64,000 nucleotides of DNA. Origin: Nematostella vectensis. Taxonomy: Eukaryota; Cnidaria; Anthozoa; Actiniaria; Edwardsiidae. The stretch is from NCBI RefSeq assembly GCF_932526225.1, contig NC_064040.1, forward strand, positions 6,111,181 to 6,175,180, in the 5' to 3' direction. Every line of letters starts with the position of its first letter. Position 1 is the stretch's first letter. A model generated the notes under the pieces. That model saw only the letters and a list, made by a program, of their open reading frames with translations. It was not told the origin of the DNA and searched no databases. The position numbers were made by a program, and so were the translations under genes. Shown one piece after another: positions 45,901-59,289 of the stretch.

Positions 45901-48900
45901 AAATGAATTTTGCAGCCTGCAATGTGAGTATTTAAAGGAAATAAATGACCAACAAATGTGCACATCACGATCATGATTGCTATAAGCCATTTTAGAGTTT
46001 AAGGATGACCAGGGAAGAATGGGTTAAGGGGATCAAAATCCACCGCAAGTCAATCGTTCCCCATACAAACCTCTGTACTTTTCGAGCAATATTGGGTGTA
46101 TAATAAACTGGCTCCATAAAGTTCTATTTTGCATAGGTATTCACCAAAACAGGACATGAATCCTAAGGTATGATTCATTAAAGCGATGGTTCTCTGATGA
46201 TTATTATACAAAAATTGCCTTAGCCATGAGCAATGATAATACTGTAGATTAACCCCTCCTCTACGATTGCCATGTTTACAACACTGTATGCCCTTTCTCT
46301 ATTCAAAACTCTAAGAGATATTCATGTATTTGCTTTACAATACAAACTTTTCACCTCAGTGTGATCAGATGTAGGTCTTATTCTCTGATATCTGAAGAAA
46401 TACTTTAGTGTTGATAAAACATGGAAAATGCTGCATACAGTACAGCAAAATACTGTCTTGATCAATTAAAGACTTAAAGACTCATACTTCCTCTTCAGAT
46501 TGCATTCAACTTTGGTCGATATTTTTGTAAAATATGGCATTTTGAAGCTAGTTTGCAAACCCCATATCACGCATAAAATACAAAGGTTTGTATGGGAAAT
46601 CTTTACTTCCGATAGATCTTGGTCTGATAGGTCAGACTCGACCATTCTTCCCAGGTCATTCCTTAAACTCTGAACTGGCTTATTGTCATCATCATCATCA
46701 TAGTGAAAATTGTATGCAGCATTTATTATTTTCAGTACCAATCATCAACATCAATACATCATTGTCACCACTACCGCCATCATGATTGTTCTCATCAACA
46801 CCACTAATGCCATCATGATTGTTCTCATTATCACCATAACCGCCATCATGATTCTTCTCATCATCACCACTACCGCCATCATGATTGTTCTTTTCATCAC
46901 CACTACTGGCATCATGATTGTTCTCATCATCACCACTACCGCCATCATGATTGTTCTCATCATCACCACTACCGCCATCATGAATGTTCTCATCATCACC
47001 ATTACCACCATCGTGATTGTTTCATCATCACCACTACCACCATCGAGATTGCTCTCATCATCACCACTACCGCCATCATGATTGTTCTCATCATCACCAC
47101 TACCGCCATCATGATTGTTCTTTTCATCACCACTACTGGCATCATGATTGTTCTCATCATCACCACTACCGCCATCATGATTGTTCTCATCATCACCACT
47201 ACCGCCATCATGATTGTTCTCATCATCACCACTACCGCCATCATGATTGTTCTCATCACCACCACTACGGCCATCATGATTGTTCTCATCATCACCACTA
47301 CCGCCATCATGATTGTTCTTTTCATCACCACTACTGGCATCATGATTGTTCTCATCACCACCACTACCGCCATCATGATTGTTCTCATCATCACCACTAC
47401 CTCCATCATGATTGTTCTCATCACCACTACCGCCATCATGATTGTTCTCATCATCACCACTACCGCTATCATGATTGTTCTCATCATCACCACTACCGCC
47501 ATCATGATTGCTCTCATCATCACCATTACCACCATCGTGATTGTTTTCATCACCACCACCACCCCCATCATGATTGTTCTTATCACCACCACCACCACCA
47601 TCATGAATGTTTTCATCATCACCACTACCGCCATCATGATTGTTTTCATCATCACCACTACTGCCATCATGATTGCTCTCATCATCACCACTACCGCCAT
47701 CATGATTGTTCTCATCATCACCATTACCGCCATCATGATTGTTTTCATCACCACCACCACCCCCATCATGATTGTTCTTATCACCACCACCACCACCATC
47801 ATGAATGTTTTCATCATCACCACTACCGCCATCATGATTGTTTTCATCATCACCACTACTGCCATCATGAATGTTCTCATCATCACCACTACCGCCATCA
47901 TGATTGCTCTCATCATCACCATTACCACCATCGTGATTGTTTTCATCACCACCACCACCCCCATCATGATTGTTCTTATCACCACCACCACCACCATCAT
48001 GAATGTTCTCATCATCACCACTACTGGCATCATGATTGTTCTCATCATCACCACTACTGCCATCATGATTGTTTTGATCATCACCACTACCGCCATCATG
48101 ATTGTTCTCATCATCACCACTACCGCCATCATGATTGTTCTCATCATCACCACTACCCCCATCATGATTGTTCTCATCACCACTACCGCCATCATGATTT
48201 CTCTCATCATCACCACTACTGCCATCATGATTGTTCTCATTACCACTACCTCCATCATGATTGTTCTCATCATCACCACTACTGGCATCATGATTGTTCT
48301 CATCATCACCACTACCGCCATCATGATTGTTCTTTTCATCACCATTACCGCCATCATGATTGTTCTCATCATCACCACTACTGGCATCATGATTGTTCTC
48401 ATCATCACCACTACTGCCATCATGATTGTTCTCATCACCACTACCGCCATCATGATTGTTCTCATCATCACCACTACCGCCATCATGATTGTTCTCATCA
48501 TCACCACTACCGCCATCATGATTGTTCTCATCATCACCACTACTGGCATCATGATTGTTCTCATCATCACCACTACCGCCATCATGATTGTTCTTTTCAT
48601 CACCATTACCGCCATCATGATTGTTCTCATCATCACCACTACTGGCATCATGATTGTTCTCATCATCACCACTACTGCCATCATGATTGTTCTCATCACC
48701 ACTACCGCCATCATGATTGTTCTCATCATCACCACTACCGCCATCATGATTGTTTTCATCATCACTACCGCCATCATGATTGTTCTCATCATCACCACTA
48801 CCGCCATCATGATTGTTTTCATCATCACCACTACCGCCATCATGATTGTTCTCATCACCACTACTGGCATCATGATTGTTCTCATCATTACCACTACCTC

Positions 48901-51900
48901 CATCATGATTGTTCTCATCATCACCACTACCGCCATCATGATTGTTCTCATCTTTGCCACTACCGCCATCATGATTGTTCTCATCATCACCACTACCGCC
49001 ATCATGATTGTTTTCATCATCACCACTACTGCCATCATGATTGTTCTCATTATCACCACTACTGCCATCATGATTGTTCTCATCATCACCACTACCGCCA
49101 TCATGATTGTTCTCATCATCACCACTACTGCCATCATGATTGTTCTCATCATCACCACTACCGCCATCATGATTGCTCTCATCATCACCACTACTGGCAT
49201 CATGATTGTTCTCATCATCACCACTACTGCCATCATGATTGTTCTCATCACCAATACCGCCATCATGAATGTTCTCATCATCACCACTACCGCCATCATG
49301 ATTGTTCTTTTCATCACCACTACTGGCATCATGATTGTTCTCATCATCACCACTACTGCCATCATGATTGTTTTCATCATCACCACTACCGCCATCATGA
49401 TTGTTCTCATCATCACCACTACTGGCATCATGATTGCTCTCATCATCACCACTACTGGCATCATGATTGTTCTCATCATCACCACTACTGCCATCATGAT
49501 TGTTCTCATCACCAATACCGCCATCATGAATGTTCTCATCATCACCACTACCGCCATCATGATTGTTCTTTTCATCACCACTACTGGCATCATGATTGTT
49601 CTCATCATCACCACTACCGCCATCATTATTGTTCTCATCATCACCACTACCGCCATCATGATTGTTCTCATCATCACCACTACTGCCATCATGATTGCTC
49701 TCATCATCACCACTACCGCCATCATGATTGTTCTCATCATCACCACTACTGCCATCATGATTGTTCTCATCATCACCACTACTGCCATCATGATTGCTCT
49801 CATCATCACCACTACCGCCATCATGATTGTTCTCATCATCACCACTACTGCCATCATGATTGTTCTCATCATCACCACTACTGGCATCATGATTGTTCTC
49901 ATCATCACCACTACTGCCATCATGATTGTTCTTTTCATCACCATTACCGCCATCATGATTGTTCTCATCATCACCACTACTGGCATCATGATTGTTCTCA
50001 TCATCACCACTACCGCCATCATGATTGTTTTCATCATCACCACTACTGCCATCATGATTGTTCTCATCATCACCACTACTGCCATCATGATTGTTCTCAT
50101 CATCACCACTACCGCCATCATGATTGTTCTTTTCATCACCACTACTGGCATCATGATTGTTCTCATCATCACCACTACCGCCATCATGATTGTTTTCATC
50201 ATCACCACTACCGCCATCATGATTGTTCTCATCACCACTACTGCCATCATGATTGTTCTCATCATCACCACTACTGCCATCATGATTGTTTTCATCATCA
50301 CTACCGCCATCATGATTGTTCTCATCATCACCACTACCGCCATCATGATTGTTTTCATCATCACCACTACCGCCATCATGATTGTTCTCATCATTGCCAC
50401 TACCACCATCATGATTGTTCTCATCATTGCTATCTGTACCATCTCCACTATCTCATCATTAACATAATTAACAACACCATCAGCAGCATCTTTGTACTCT
50501 TAAAAAAACATGATCAACATCAATATCATTGATAAATAAAGCTCTACCTGTAGATACTGCCACCATCCTCTCCCCTAAAGATCCAGCAGTTACTTTAGCA
50601 TTCAGTGCCACTCTCTCTATGGAGCGCTCCAGGTATGGGGAAGTGAAGACCATTATCCATTCTGCGGTGTCTTTTAACCTAAGTGAACATCAATTACCTA
50701 AAATCTGTGTGTCTTCAGAAATGGTTGACAACAAAACAAGGACAACAGAGCACTCGAAAAAGGGGAGCTGAGCACTCAGCAAAGTATTGATTTTCCCTAC
50801 CCCGACCCCCTATTCCCCCCTCATAGCACTATTTCTTGTCTTTAGGTGCTGTTAACAATTCTGTATTCTAATTTGCCTTAGTGCAATATCTGTCCCCCTG
50901 GTGTAGGGGGAGTTTTCCTTTGCCTTCATCTTGAAACGGTTCCTGTTTGCAAAAGATATTCAAACAGGCAAAAAAAAGTTTGATATTCAAAAAGGGTTGT
51001 TTACCATTTTATAGATCAGGGAACTGTATGTATCGAGGAAGATTTGTGCTGTTTGTCTAATTTATCAACAGCCCTTTGAGCTTGTGAATAACATTTATTC
51101 TAAACATTGAAGGCATTAAACATGTCACAGTCAATAGCACTCACTTGTAGCACACAACACAATGAGCAAACGCGACAGCAATCATCCCATGATGGCCACT
51201 GACAATCAGGGCTTTACGAGGATTCACATCTACAGGACAAATCACCATTAACCTTAATCACAACCCAAGGGCAAGTGAAAGACACTTTATATATAGAACT
51301 TATCAACAGAAGTCAAAATTGGTGGGTCAGGGTCTGTCCCTGAAAACAGTCTCTTAAAGCTGCATTGTCACCAGTTTACTTCCAATAGATTACGTAACAA
51401 CCTCCAATGATTTTTAACGGAAAATGCAAAAAAAATATTTCAAATTATTGAAAGCAGTGTGTCAACTGGAAGTTTCCTGTTTAATATCTCAGATTCTAAT
51501 AGATTCTTTTGTCCTTTAACGGTTGAGGTTTCCGTTGGACCTCTGGAAGTAAACTGGTGACAATGCGGCTTTAAGTTGGGCTATTGCTGTGTATGGCTTC
51601 CACTAATAAAGGAATATGGAATCACCCTATAAGGAGGGCTCTATCTCATTACTCAGAGGCACAAGTAATTTCATAGTAAGTGGGAGTCTTTACCAACAGA
51701 TGTATAGTTGGAGTCATAAGTGGAGGTCCTGATCCTCAAGTCTTGGGTACACGACTCTTTTGTCACCGTGCTTGACATGCTTGAGACAGAGCTGTGGTGC
51801 GATAATGATGCGACTGAATCCCTTTGCGGTAGGGTTAACTCTACAAAACAAAAAACCAGTTTATGAGGATAAGGCTCTCAAATATTACCATCAGGGTACC

Positions 51901-54484
51901 TAAGTTGATCTAATGCTGCATGGTGGGGCCATAGCTGACGTCGGGCCACTAGTGAAAGTGCGAGAGCCCAACAACTTCATTTTAACAAGCAGTGCCTTTT
52001 AAGTAATGCTCTGTGTGAGAACTAGGCAAAGTCCCAATGTCCTGTGGCAAAAAGCTTTATTATGGGATCTTTCTTTTATACCAAACATACATGCAGGTTG
52101 CCTAGTTCTTACATGGAGCATTACTTAACTGCTATTTTTGGAAAGACGATGGATTGCCCCATTATTCAAGACTGTGCATTGATATTACAAGTTTGCGTAA
52201 AGAAACAGCTACCTTCTCAAAAATAAAAAAAGATGAAGAACTAATTAAACTAGGAATAACTGTAGCTACTTCATAAATAATGACCTGGTGGCTGAAGATA
52301 GCCATGGAAGAGCACGTCGCCACATTTAGAGGAGGAGACTTCCTCACAAAGAGTGATCCGCTTGACTAAACATAAAAACATAAAAAGTGGATAAACCTAG
52401 GGTACAATTTAGATAAAAAGAAAGCAGACACCGATAGATTTCAATAGATCTAGATAAAAGTTTTTACCTAGAGGGGTAATGCCATAGAACTCTGCTTCAT
52501 GCTTGATAACCCTCAAATCGAGACCCCTTCAAGGAAAATGATAACGCAGGGATGAAAAAAGTGATCATGATGGGTTGCTAAGGGTGGAATGCTACTAGCA
52601 AAACACACGGGGACTTTTAATAAAGACAGTTGACAGATCCCTTTGTATTGTCTTTGCCTCCCACTTTGTTTTGGGTTTGATTCCTGGTTCTGATGTGGTA
52701 TCTGTTTTCTAAATATATTCATTTTTTAAACTATTTATATTTATTTTACTTATATACAAAAGTAAGCATAGGCATGCTCTTTTACCTTGGATCTAGCTCC
52801 TTTGTCCTCATAAAATTTAAGATGGGAACAAATGCATCTGGGTCTCTATCTATAAATATCTAAAAATAGAACAAAAAAGAACATATATCGTAAGTATTGA
52901 TCTTTCAAGATGGACTATTCTTACTCAAAAGACCTTTTCTGCCATTAGACCACTGTGACTGCACTGCAGGTTATTATTGTGCAATATTCACTATCTTACA
53001 GGCATAACAGGTTTTAAGGCTACTCAAAACTATTCTTTTAAAAATTCGAAATTAGTGGAATTTGTAGACTCACAGCTCCTGTTTCATCTCTCAATGAAGA
53101 AATTCTGCCGCTCATCAAGCTGGAAAACAAAATGAAGTGTAAAATATTGTGAAATATAAAACAACAACAATAAAAGCAATGAATGGCAATGATAAATAAA
53201 CTCCGAAATGACAAACAGTCAAATAATATCAACTTTATTACCATGTATTCAGGTAAAATTCACAAACTACTGTAAAAGTTAGTGAATCGTCTATGATATG
53301 AGGTATTTGTGAATACAAAGAATATAATCCAGTTTCAAATTTTAATATTGCCTGCTGGACATTTGGACTAAGGACGCATAAATACAGTGCAAATCTCAGT
53401 TTGAGACAAATTTCACACACATACTAGCGAGAATCCCTTGGATTGTGGATCTTGATTCGTGATGTACTACCCATGTACATGTGTATTGTTATCTCATCAT
53501 CTTATCGAATTGTTACGTTTATTTATTTATTTATTCATTCATTTATTGTTTCTTTTGTTTTATTTATTATTTATTTATTATCAACCGTAGTATGTGCATG
53601 GGTAGTTGGTACGCTGCCCCTCATTGCCGGATTAGCTCGCTAGTGGCAATTATTGTATTTAAAGGTTAAAGGTAAAGGTGATCTGGGTGGTAGGGCTTGC
53701 ACTGTATACATGAGTCCTTAGAGCTGTGTCAGCGGAAAGGTGGAATTCAAAACAGGACTATCGCAGGTGATGTTGATAACCATTAATCTGGTGATCATTT
53801 TGGATTCATACCTTGAGAAGAAAGAATCTGGGATCCATGATAAGGTTTGTTTGGAGGTAGAAAATCTGAAATTGCAAATATCAACATGTTTGCATTTCAA
53901 ACCATGATTTTTATTCGTACGATCAAGTTAAACTCAAGGTTCATGTTTTCCATTTATAATTTTGCTTAATCAGCTTGATCGACAAAAGCTTGAATCTTTC
54001 TTAGATATAGCCAAAATACACCTGCGTTTTGCGAAAATCCGAACAGGAGACATATAACAGAAGAGAACAAGTAAGGTAATATGCTTCCTAAATCCAAACT
54101 ACAGAATATACACAATGGTGGTAAATAGAGGAAATATTTTCAGAGAATTGACTGAAATGATATATATATAAAGCCAACATTCAATTATCGCCATCATAGA
54201 AGAAAAACATGCCTTCATGTTGACCAAACATGTCATAATACAAGACAAAACATTTGTCCCGTCGTATCGCACACCCAAATATTTATCTTAAATATCATTC
54301 TTTTCATTGAAATCCATTAACTATGTAATTCAAAAAGAATAAAGTAATTCCTATTGTGAGCAGATAAAGTTCTTCAGTAATCAAATATAGCAAAATTAAA
54401 CGGTGGAAATGCGAAAAATGTTCTATCTTCTTACCGTTTCCCACCCACATTTAACGTGATAATTTCTCCAACAGAAACACTCAT
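39925..54484 (-). CDS. KCTD3: KCTD3/SHKBP1-like BTB-WD40 protein
   Basis: Exons: 54484-54435, 53865-53812, 53119-53074, 52859-52786, 52526-52468, 52365-52285, 51840-51694, 51229-51145, 50678-50548, 45916-45854, 45390-45275, 45002-44915, 44626-44510, 42701-42375, 41954-41858, 41525-41393, 40487-40442 and 40232-39925; 2022 nt, 673 aa, frame intact. BTB/T1 domain about residues 7-100 ([49 protein letters not shown]). WD-type propeller follows ([96 protein letters not shown]). The tail has [19 protein letters not shown], then a short Arg/Glu-rich end, shorter than vertebrate KCTD3. Vertebrate relatives act as Cul3-type adaptors or HCN-channel or CIN85 partners; which applies here is unknown. It is co-orthologous to both vertebrate genes, so the symbol is approximate. 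Confidence 0.93.
40602..40785. mobile_element. MITE remnant, family of 51354-51574
   Basis: CCAGTTTACTTCCGG at 40602 and its mirror CCGGAAGTAAACTGG ending at 40785. The interior AAAAGAATCTTTTAGAATC resembles the 51354 copy. Intron of the KCTD3-like gene. Confidence 0.65.
40843..41420. repeat. 28-bp tandem array copied from KCTD3 exon donor junction
   Basis: About 20 units, CTGAATACTGCCGTTCT every 28 bp from 40861 to 41393. On the minus strand the parent is the exon end ACGAGAACGGCAGTATTCAG (HENGSIQ) followed by GTATGT. Each unit repeats about 20 nt of exon and the GTATGTGT donor. Because 28 is not a multiple of three, use of a distal donor would usually shift the frame. Confidence 0.93.
41740..41753 (+). 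repeat. Poly-G tract
   Basis: Run of about 14 G in the intron between exons 41954-41858 and 41525-41393. Similar runs lie at about 17570 and 18937. Confidence 0.8.
41948..42090. repeat. About 65-bp repeat copied from KCTD3 acceptor junction
   Basis: GGACCTGGATAACAAGAACG at 41951, with near copies starting at about 42016 and 42079 (the last partial). On the minus strand the unit ends TTGTTATCCAG then GTCCATT, the acceptor and first bases of the exon 41954-41858. Three tandem acceptors result. Confidence 0.8.
42150..42374. repeat. Degenerate GTGTAACGC repeats downstream of a KCTD3 donor
   Basis: On the minus strand GTAACGC of the true donor (after 42375) recurs as GTGTAACGC about four times in 220 bp, with loosely similar spacers. 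It could be an old junction-derived array; too degraded to be sure. Confidence 0.45.
42888..43244. mobile_element. 357-bp MITE with near-perfect terminal inverted repeats
   Basis: CACAGCGTTTCCTAGGATCA at 42888, mirrored at 43225-43244 with one mismatch; likeness goes on through GGCTATTTTTAGACGCGCG, giving arms of about 39 bp. No coding capacity. Near-identity of the arms suggests recent activity. Confidence 0.9.
43325..44520. repeat. 27-bp tandem array copied from KCTD3 exon donor junction
   Basis: About 44 units of TTTTGGGTGTGGTAGGGTAC plus ATACACG. On the minus strand the parent is the exon end ACACCCAAAACCT (LTPKTC) followed by the donor GTATGTACC at 44509. Units read ACACCCAAAACGT then GTATGTACCCTACC. 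Some are 24-26 bp, so the register slips. All three minus frames stay open for long stretches, which explains long Tyr/Thr/Pro frames here that are not genes. Confidence 0.95.
45981..46684. mobile_element. About 700-bp inverted-repeat element
   Basis: ATAAGCCATTTTAGAGTTTA with the following GACCAGGGAAGAATGG at the left mirrors CCATTCTTCCCAGGTC and TAAACTCTGAACTGGCTTAT at the right (arms about 45 bp, imperfect). No transposase. It abuts the 33-bp array. Confidence 0.65.
46735..50455. repeat. 3.7-kb 33-bp minisatellite
   Basis: Roughly 110 units of CATCATGATTGTTCTCATCA plus TCACCACTACCGC, with 30-bp variants lacking one TCA. It fills most of the intron between exons 50678-50548 and 45916-45854. 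The 33-bp period and absence of stops leave three frames open for more than 1100 codons on the two strands (His-rich, Ile/Thr-rich and Met/Val-rich). None is a gene. The unit is not a clear copy of a splice junction. Confidence 0.95.
51354..51574. mobile_element. 221-bp MITE
   Basis: TTAAAGCTGCATTGTCACCA at the left mirrors TGGTGACAATGCGGCTTTAA at the right (arms about 30 bp). Flanks suggest a TTAA target, unproven. Same family as 40602-40785. Confidence 0.85.
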
Positions 54485-54660
54485 ATTCAGTTTCTGTGTG
54501 TCGATTTGCTTGCGGTATCCCTCCGATGGACGCTCTATTGCGTTCAAGTGACCATTGCAGCAATTTTTCGCTCACTTCACCTGTTTCCTATGCAGAATAA
54601 ATCTGACAGATACGGTATCCAAGATGGCGTTCACTCCTTGCCTTTTATAACGCGCATCCA
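54485..54660 (-). promoter_or_regulatory. Probable promoter of the KCTD3-like gene
   Basis: AAGATGGCG (YY1-type) at 54621-54629 and TTTTATAA at about 54643, 140-160 bp ahead of the start codon. The transcription start is not determined. Confidence 0.4.
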
Positions 54661-55314
54661 GATTGGCTACTTTTATTAAAAGGTACTTTTGAAACAGCAT
54701 CCATGATTCGTTAAAAAATATGCAACTTGACAACTTCAAAAACCACAGGTTAACCGCAGGTAAAAATAATTATCTTCTCGGATCGGATTCCCGCACTCGA
54801 TGCATTTTAGGACTCATTTTTAGTTTTTGTTTTTGAAGGGTGCTCTTCTCGAAACACCCCGAAAATTAATTTTCCGTTTTATCATATTTTTTAGTGTGTG
54901 TGTGGGTGGGTGGGGGGTGCAAGAAACTCAGGCTTTAGAGATTCAAATTAACAGTGGCGTAGTCCAAAATCCTATGGCCTTAAAACAACAAAGTGATTCT
55001 TTTTGACAAATTTTAGTCACTCCATAGAGAGAGGGAAGGGGCCAAGGTGAATGTGACAACAACCCTACAACAGCCCCATTAGACTAAGGCTGACTAAGGG
55101 TAGTAAAGGAATGTAAATGAACCAGCCATTTTGCAAAAATGAAATTACCAAACTTGTGACCCCCTTTTTAATACACCTGAGTTCACTAGTGATGTTTGCA
55201 GGCAGCTGTGGGCTGTAACCCAAGCTACATATTGCAAAATTACATGGATAAGCAGAGTCCTAGTAGAGGGTAGGGCACGGCACATATCCCCAACCCAATA
55301 TCCTAAAAAATTAT
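54661..55314. other. Intergenic
   Basis: No gene or clear repeat recognised; a short GT/G-rich run lies near 54893-54919. Confidence 0.5.
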
Positions 55315-58300
55315 AAGGGGGGAGTACCATTATATACTTTTAATGGTGGGGCACCATCATAAAATATAAGAAAATGAGGGGAGTACCATTATATACTTTT
55401 AATGGTGGGGCACCATCATAAAATATAAGGAAATGGGGGGAGTTCCATTATGTATTTTAAATGGTGGGGCACCATCATAAAATATAAGGAAATAGGGGAA
55501 GTACCATTATATATTTTAAATGGTGGGGCACCATCATAAAATATAAGGAAATAGGGGAAGTACCATTATATACTTTTAATGGGTGGGCACCATCATAAAA
55601 TATAAGGAAATAGGGGAAGTACCATTATATATTTTAAATGGTGGGTCGCCATCATAAAATATAAGGAAATAGGGGAAGTACCATTATATATTTTAAATGG
55701 TGGGGCACCATCATAAAATATAAGGAAATGGGGGGAGTACCATTATATATTTTAAATGGTGGGGCACCATCATAAAATATACGGAAATAGGGGAAGTACC
55801 ATTATACATTTTAAATGGTGGGGCACCATCATAAAATATAAGGAAATAGGGGAAGTACCATTATATACTTTTAATGGGTGGGCACCATCATAAAATATAA
55901 GGATATAGGGGAAGTACCATTATATATTTTAAATGGTGGGTCGCCATCATAAAATATAAGGAAATAGGGGAAGTACCATTATATATTTTAAATGGTGGGG
56001 CACCATCATAAAATATAAGGAAATGGGGGGAGTACCATTATATATTTTAAATGATGGGGCACCATCATAAAATATATGGAAATAGGGAGAGTGCCATTAT
56101 ATATTTTAAATGGTGGGGCACCATCATAAAATATAAGGAAATAGGGAGAGTGCCATTATATATTTTAAATGGTGGGGTACCATCATAAAATACAAGGAAA
56201 TAGGGGAAGTACCATTATATATTTTAAATGGTGGGGCACCATCATAAAATATAAGGAAATAGGGAGAGTGCCATTATATATTTTAAATGGTGGGGCACCA
56301 TCATAAAATATAAGGAAATAGGGGAAGTACCATTATATATTTTAAATGGTGGGGCACCATCATAAAATATAAGGAAATGGGGGAAGTGTCATTATATACT
56401 TGGGGCACCATCATAAAATATAAGGAAATAGGGGAAGTACCATTATATATTTTAAATGGTGGGGCACCATCATAAAATATAAGGAAATGGGGGGAGTACC
56501 ATTATATACTTGAGGCACCATCATAAAATATAAGGAAATGGGGAAGTACCATTATATATTTTAAATGATGGGTCGCCATCATAAAATATAAGGAAATAGG
56601 GGAAGTACCATTATATATTTTAAATGGTGGGGCACCATCATAAAATATAAGGAAATAGGGAGAGTGCCATTATATATTTTAAATGGTGGGGTACCATCAT
56701 AAAATACAAGGAAATAGGGGAAGTACCATTATATATTTTAAATGGTGGGGCACCATCATAAAATATAAGGAAATAGGGAGAGTGCCATTATATATTTTAA
56801 ATGGTGGGGCACCATCATAAAATATAAGGAAATAGGGGAAGTACCATTATATATTTTAAATGGTGGGGCACCATCATAAAATATAAGGAAATGGGGGAAG
56901 TGTCATTATATACTTGGGGCACCATCATAAAATATAAGGAAATAGGGGAAGTACCATTATATATTTTAAATGGTGGGGCACCATCATAAAATATAAGGAA
57001 ATGGGGGGAGTACCATTATATACTTGAGGCACCATCATAAAATATAAGGAAATGGGGGAGTACCATTATATATTTTAAATGATGGGTCGCCATCATAAAA
57101 TATAAGGAAATAGGGGAAGTACCATTATATATTTTAAATGGTGGGGCACCATCATAAAATATAAGGAAATAGGGGAAGTACCATTATATATTTTAAATGG
57201 TGGGGCACCATCATAAAATATAAGGAAATAGGGGAAGTACCATTATATATTTTAAATGGTGGGGCACCATCATAAAATATAAGGAAATAAGGGAAGTACC
57301 ATTATATATTTTAAATGGTGGGGCACCATCATAAAATATATGGAAATAGGGAGAGTGCCATTATATATTTTAAATGGTGGGGCACCATCATAAAATATAA
57401 GGAAATAGGGAGAGTGCCATTATATATTTTAAATGGTGGGGTACCATCATAAAATACAAGGAAATAGGGGAAGTACCATTATATATTTTAAATGGTGGGG
57501 CACCATCATAAAATATAAGGAAATAGGGAGAGTGCCATTATATATTTTAAATGGTGGGGCACCATCATAAAATATAAGGAAATAGGGGAAGTACCATTAT
57601 ATATTTTAAATGGTGGGGCACCATCATAAAATATAAGGAAATGGGGGAAGTGTCATTATATACTTGGGGCACCATCATAAAATATAAGGAAATAGGGGAA
57701 GTACCATTATATATTTTAAATGGTGGGGCACCATCATAAAATATAAGGAAATGGGGGGAGTACCATTATATACTTGAGGCACCATCATAAAATATAAGGA
57801 AATGGGGGAGTACCATTATATATTTTAAATGATGGGTCGCCATCATAAAATATAAGGAAATAGGGGAAGTACCATTATATATTTTAAATGGTGGGGCACC
57901 ATCATAAAATATAAGGAAATAGGGGAAGTACCATTATATATTTTAAATGGTGGGGCACCATCATAAAATATAAGGAAATAGGGGAAGTACCATTATATAT
58001 TTTAAATGGTGGGGCACCATCATAAAATATAAGGAAATAGGGAGAGTGCCATTATATATTTTAAATGGTGGGGTACCATCATAAAATACAAGGAAATAGG
58101 GGAAGTACCATTATATATTTTAAATGGTGGGGCACCATCATAAAATATAAGGAAATAGGGAGAGTGCCATTATATATTTTAAATGGTGGGGCACCATCAT
58201 AAAATATAAGGAAATAGGGGAAGTACCATTATATATTTTAAATGGTGGGGCACCATCATAAAATATAAGGAAATGGGGGAAGTGTCATTATATACTTGGG

Positions 58301-58797
58301 GCACCATCATAAAATATAAGAAAATAGGGGAAGTACCATTATATATTTTAAATGGTGGGGCACCATCATAAAATATAAGGAAATGGGGGGAGTACCATTA
58401 TATACTTGAGGCACCATCATAAAATATAAGGAAATGGGGGAGTACCATTATATATTTTGAATGATGGGTCGCCATCATAAAATATAAGGAAATAGGGAGA
58501 GTGCCATTATATATTTTAAATGGTGGGGCACCATCATAAAATATAAGGAAATAGGGGAAGTACCATTATATATTTTAAATGGTGGGGCATCATTATAAAA
58601 TATAAGGAAATAGGGGAAGTACCATTATATATTTTAAATGGTGGGGCACCATCATAAAATATAAGGAAATAGGGGAAGTACCATTATATATTTTAAATGG
58701 TGGGGCACCATCATAAAATATAAGGAGATAGGGGAAGTATCATTATATAATTTTAATGTTGGGGCACCATCATAAAATATAAGGAAATGGGGTGGGG
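55315..58797. repeat. 3.5-kb satellite of about 59-bp units with higher-order structure
   Basis: About 60 copies of a unit containing TACCATTATATATTTTAAAT, GGTGGGGCACCATC and ATAAAATATAAGGAAATAGG. Shortened units (CATTATATACTTGGGGCACC) recur near 56385, 56900, 57650 and 58280, and GGGTCGCC variants near 56570, 57085, 57835 and 58465. Blocks of about 0.5-0.75 kb were therefore duplicated. Each unit contains two hairpins: ACCATT/AATGGT and ATGGTG-GGG-CACCAT. Confidence 0.95.
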
Positions 58798-59289
58798 CAT
58801 GAGGAGAGGGTACTTATCCCCCCCCCTAAAAAAAAGAATATATATTTGCTAAAAATTATGTTTATTTCTGTTTTTACATTTACATATCTATTTACTTATT
58901 TATTACTCTTATACAAAGTATAACCAGAACTTGGCTGTCACTGTTGCAGCACACACGTAAAAGTAAAATCCAAAAAAACATTTAAGGAAAAAAAATTAAG
59001 TCTAAAATCATCACGCACCTAACAATTTTGTTAATTTGCAACCATAAAAGTTGACAAATATGATCACCTGACGTGTCAAAAGTCCAAATAACCCAATAAA
59101 CACCCAATACACTTCTCCTGATATATAAGTACTATTAATTTTTTGTTTAGATAAAGATTCAAAGTCGCTGATTAAAACCTAATGCTCTTTTTTAAATCAA
59201 AGTTAAAACTCATCAAACATTGAGAGAAGTAACTGTTATATCCTTGTTATATCATCTGTCATCTGTCATATCTTGTGTCATATAATTTG
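58798..59289. other. Intergenic, downstream of UGP2
   Basis: AT-rich, no gene recognised. Confidence 0.4.

Noticed and set aside
47002-50532. Three reading frames of more than 1100 codons (His-rich, Ile/Thr-rich, Met/Val-rich)
   Set aside because: All come from a 33-bp tandem repeat without stop codons; both strands are open, and the block lies in an intron between two well-supported exons.
46735-50678. Origin of the 33-bp array from the donor of exon 50678-50548
   Set aside because: ATGGTGGCAGTATCTAC in the exon only loosely resembles ATGATGGCGGTAGTGG; not enough beyond low-complexity similarity.
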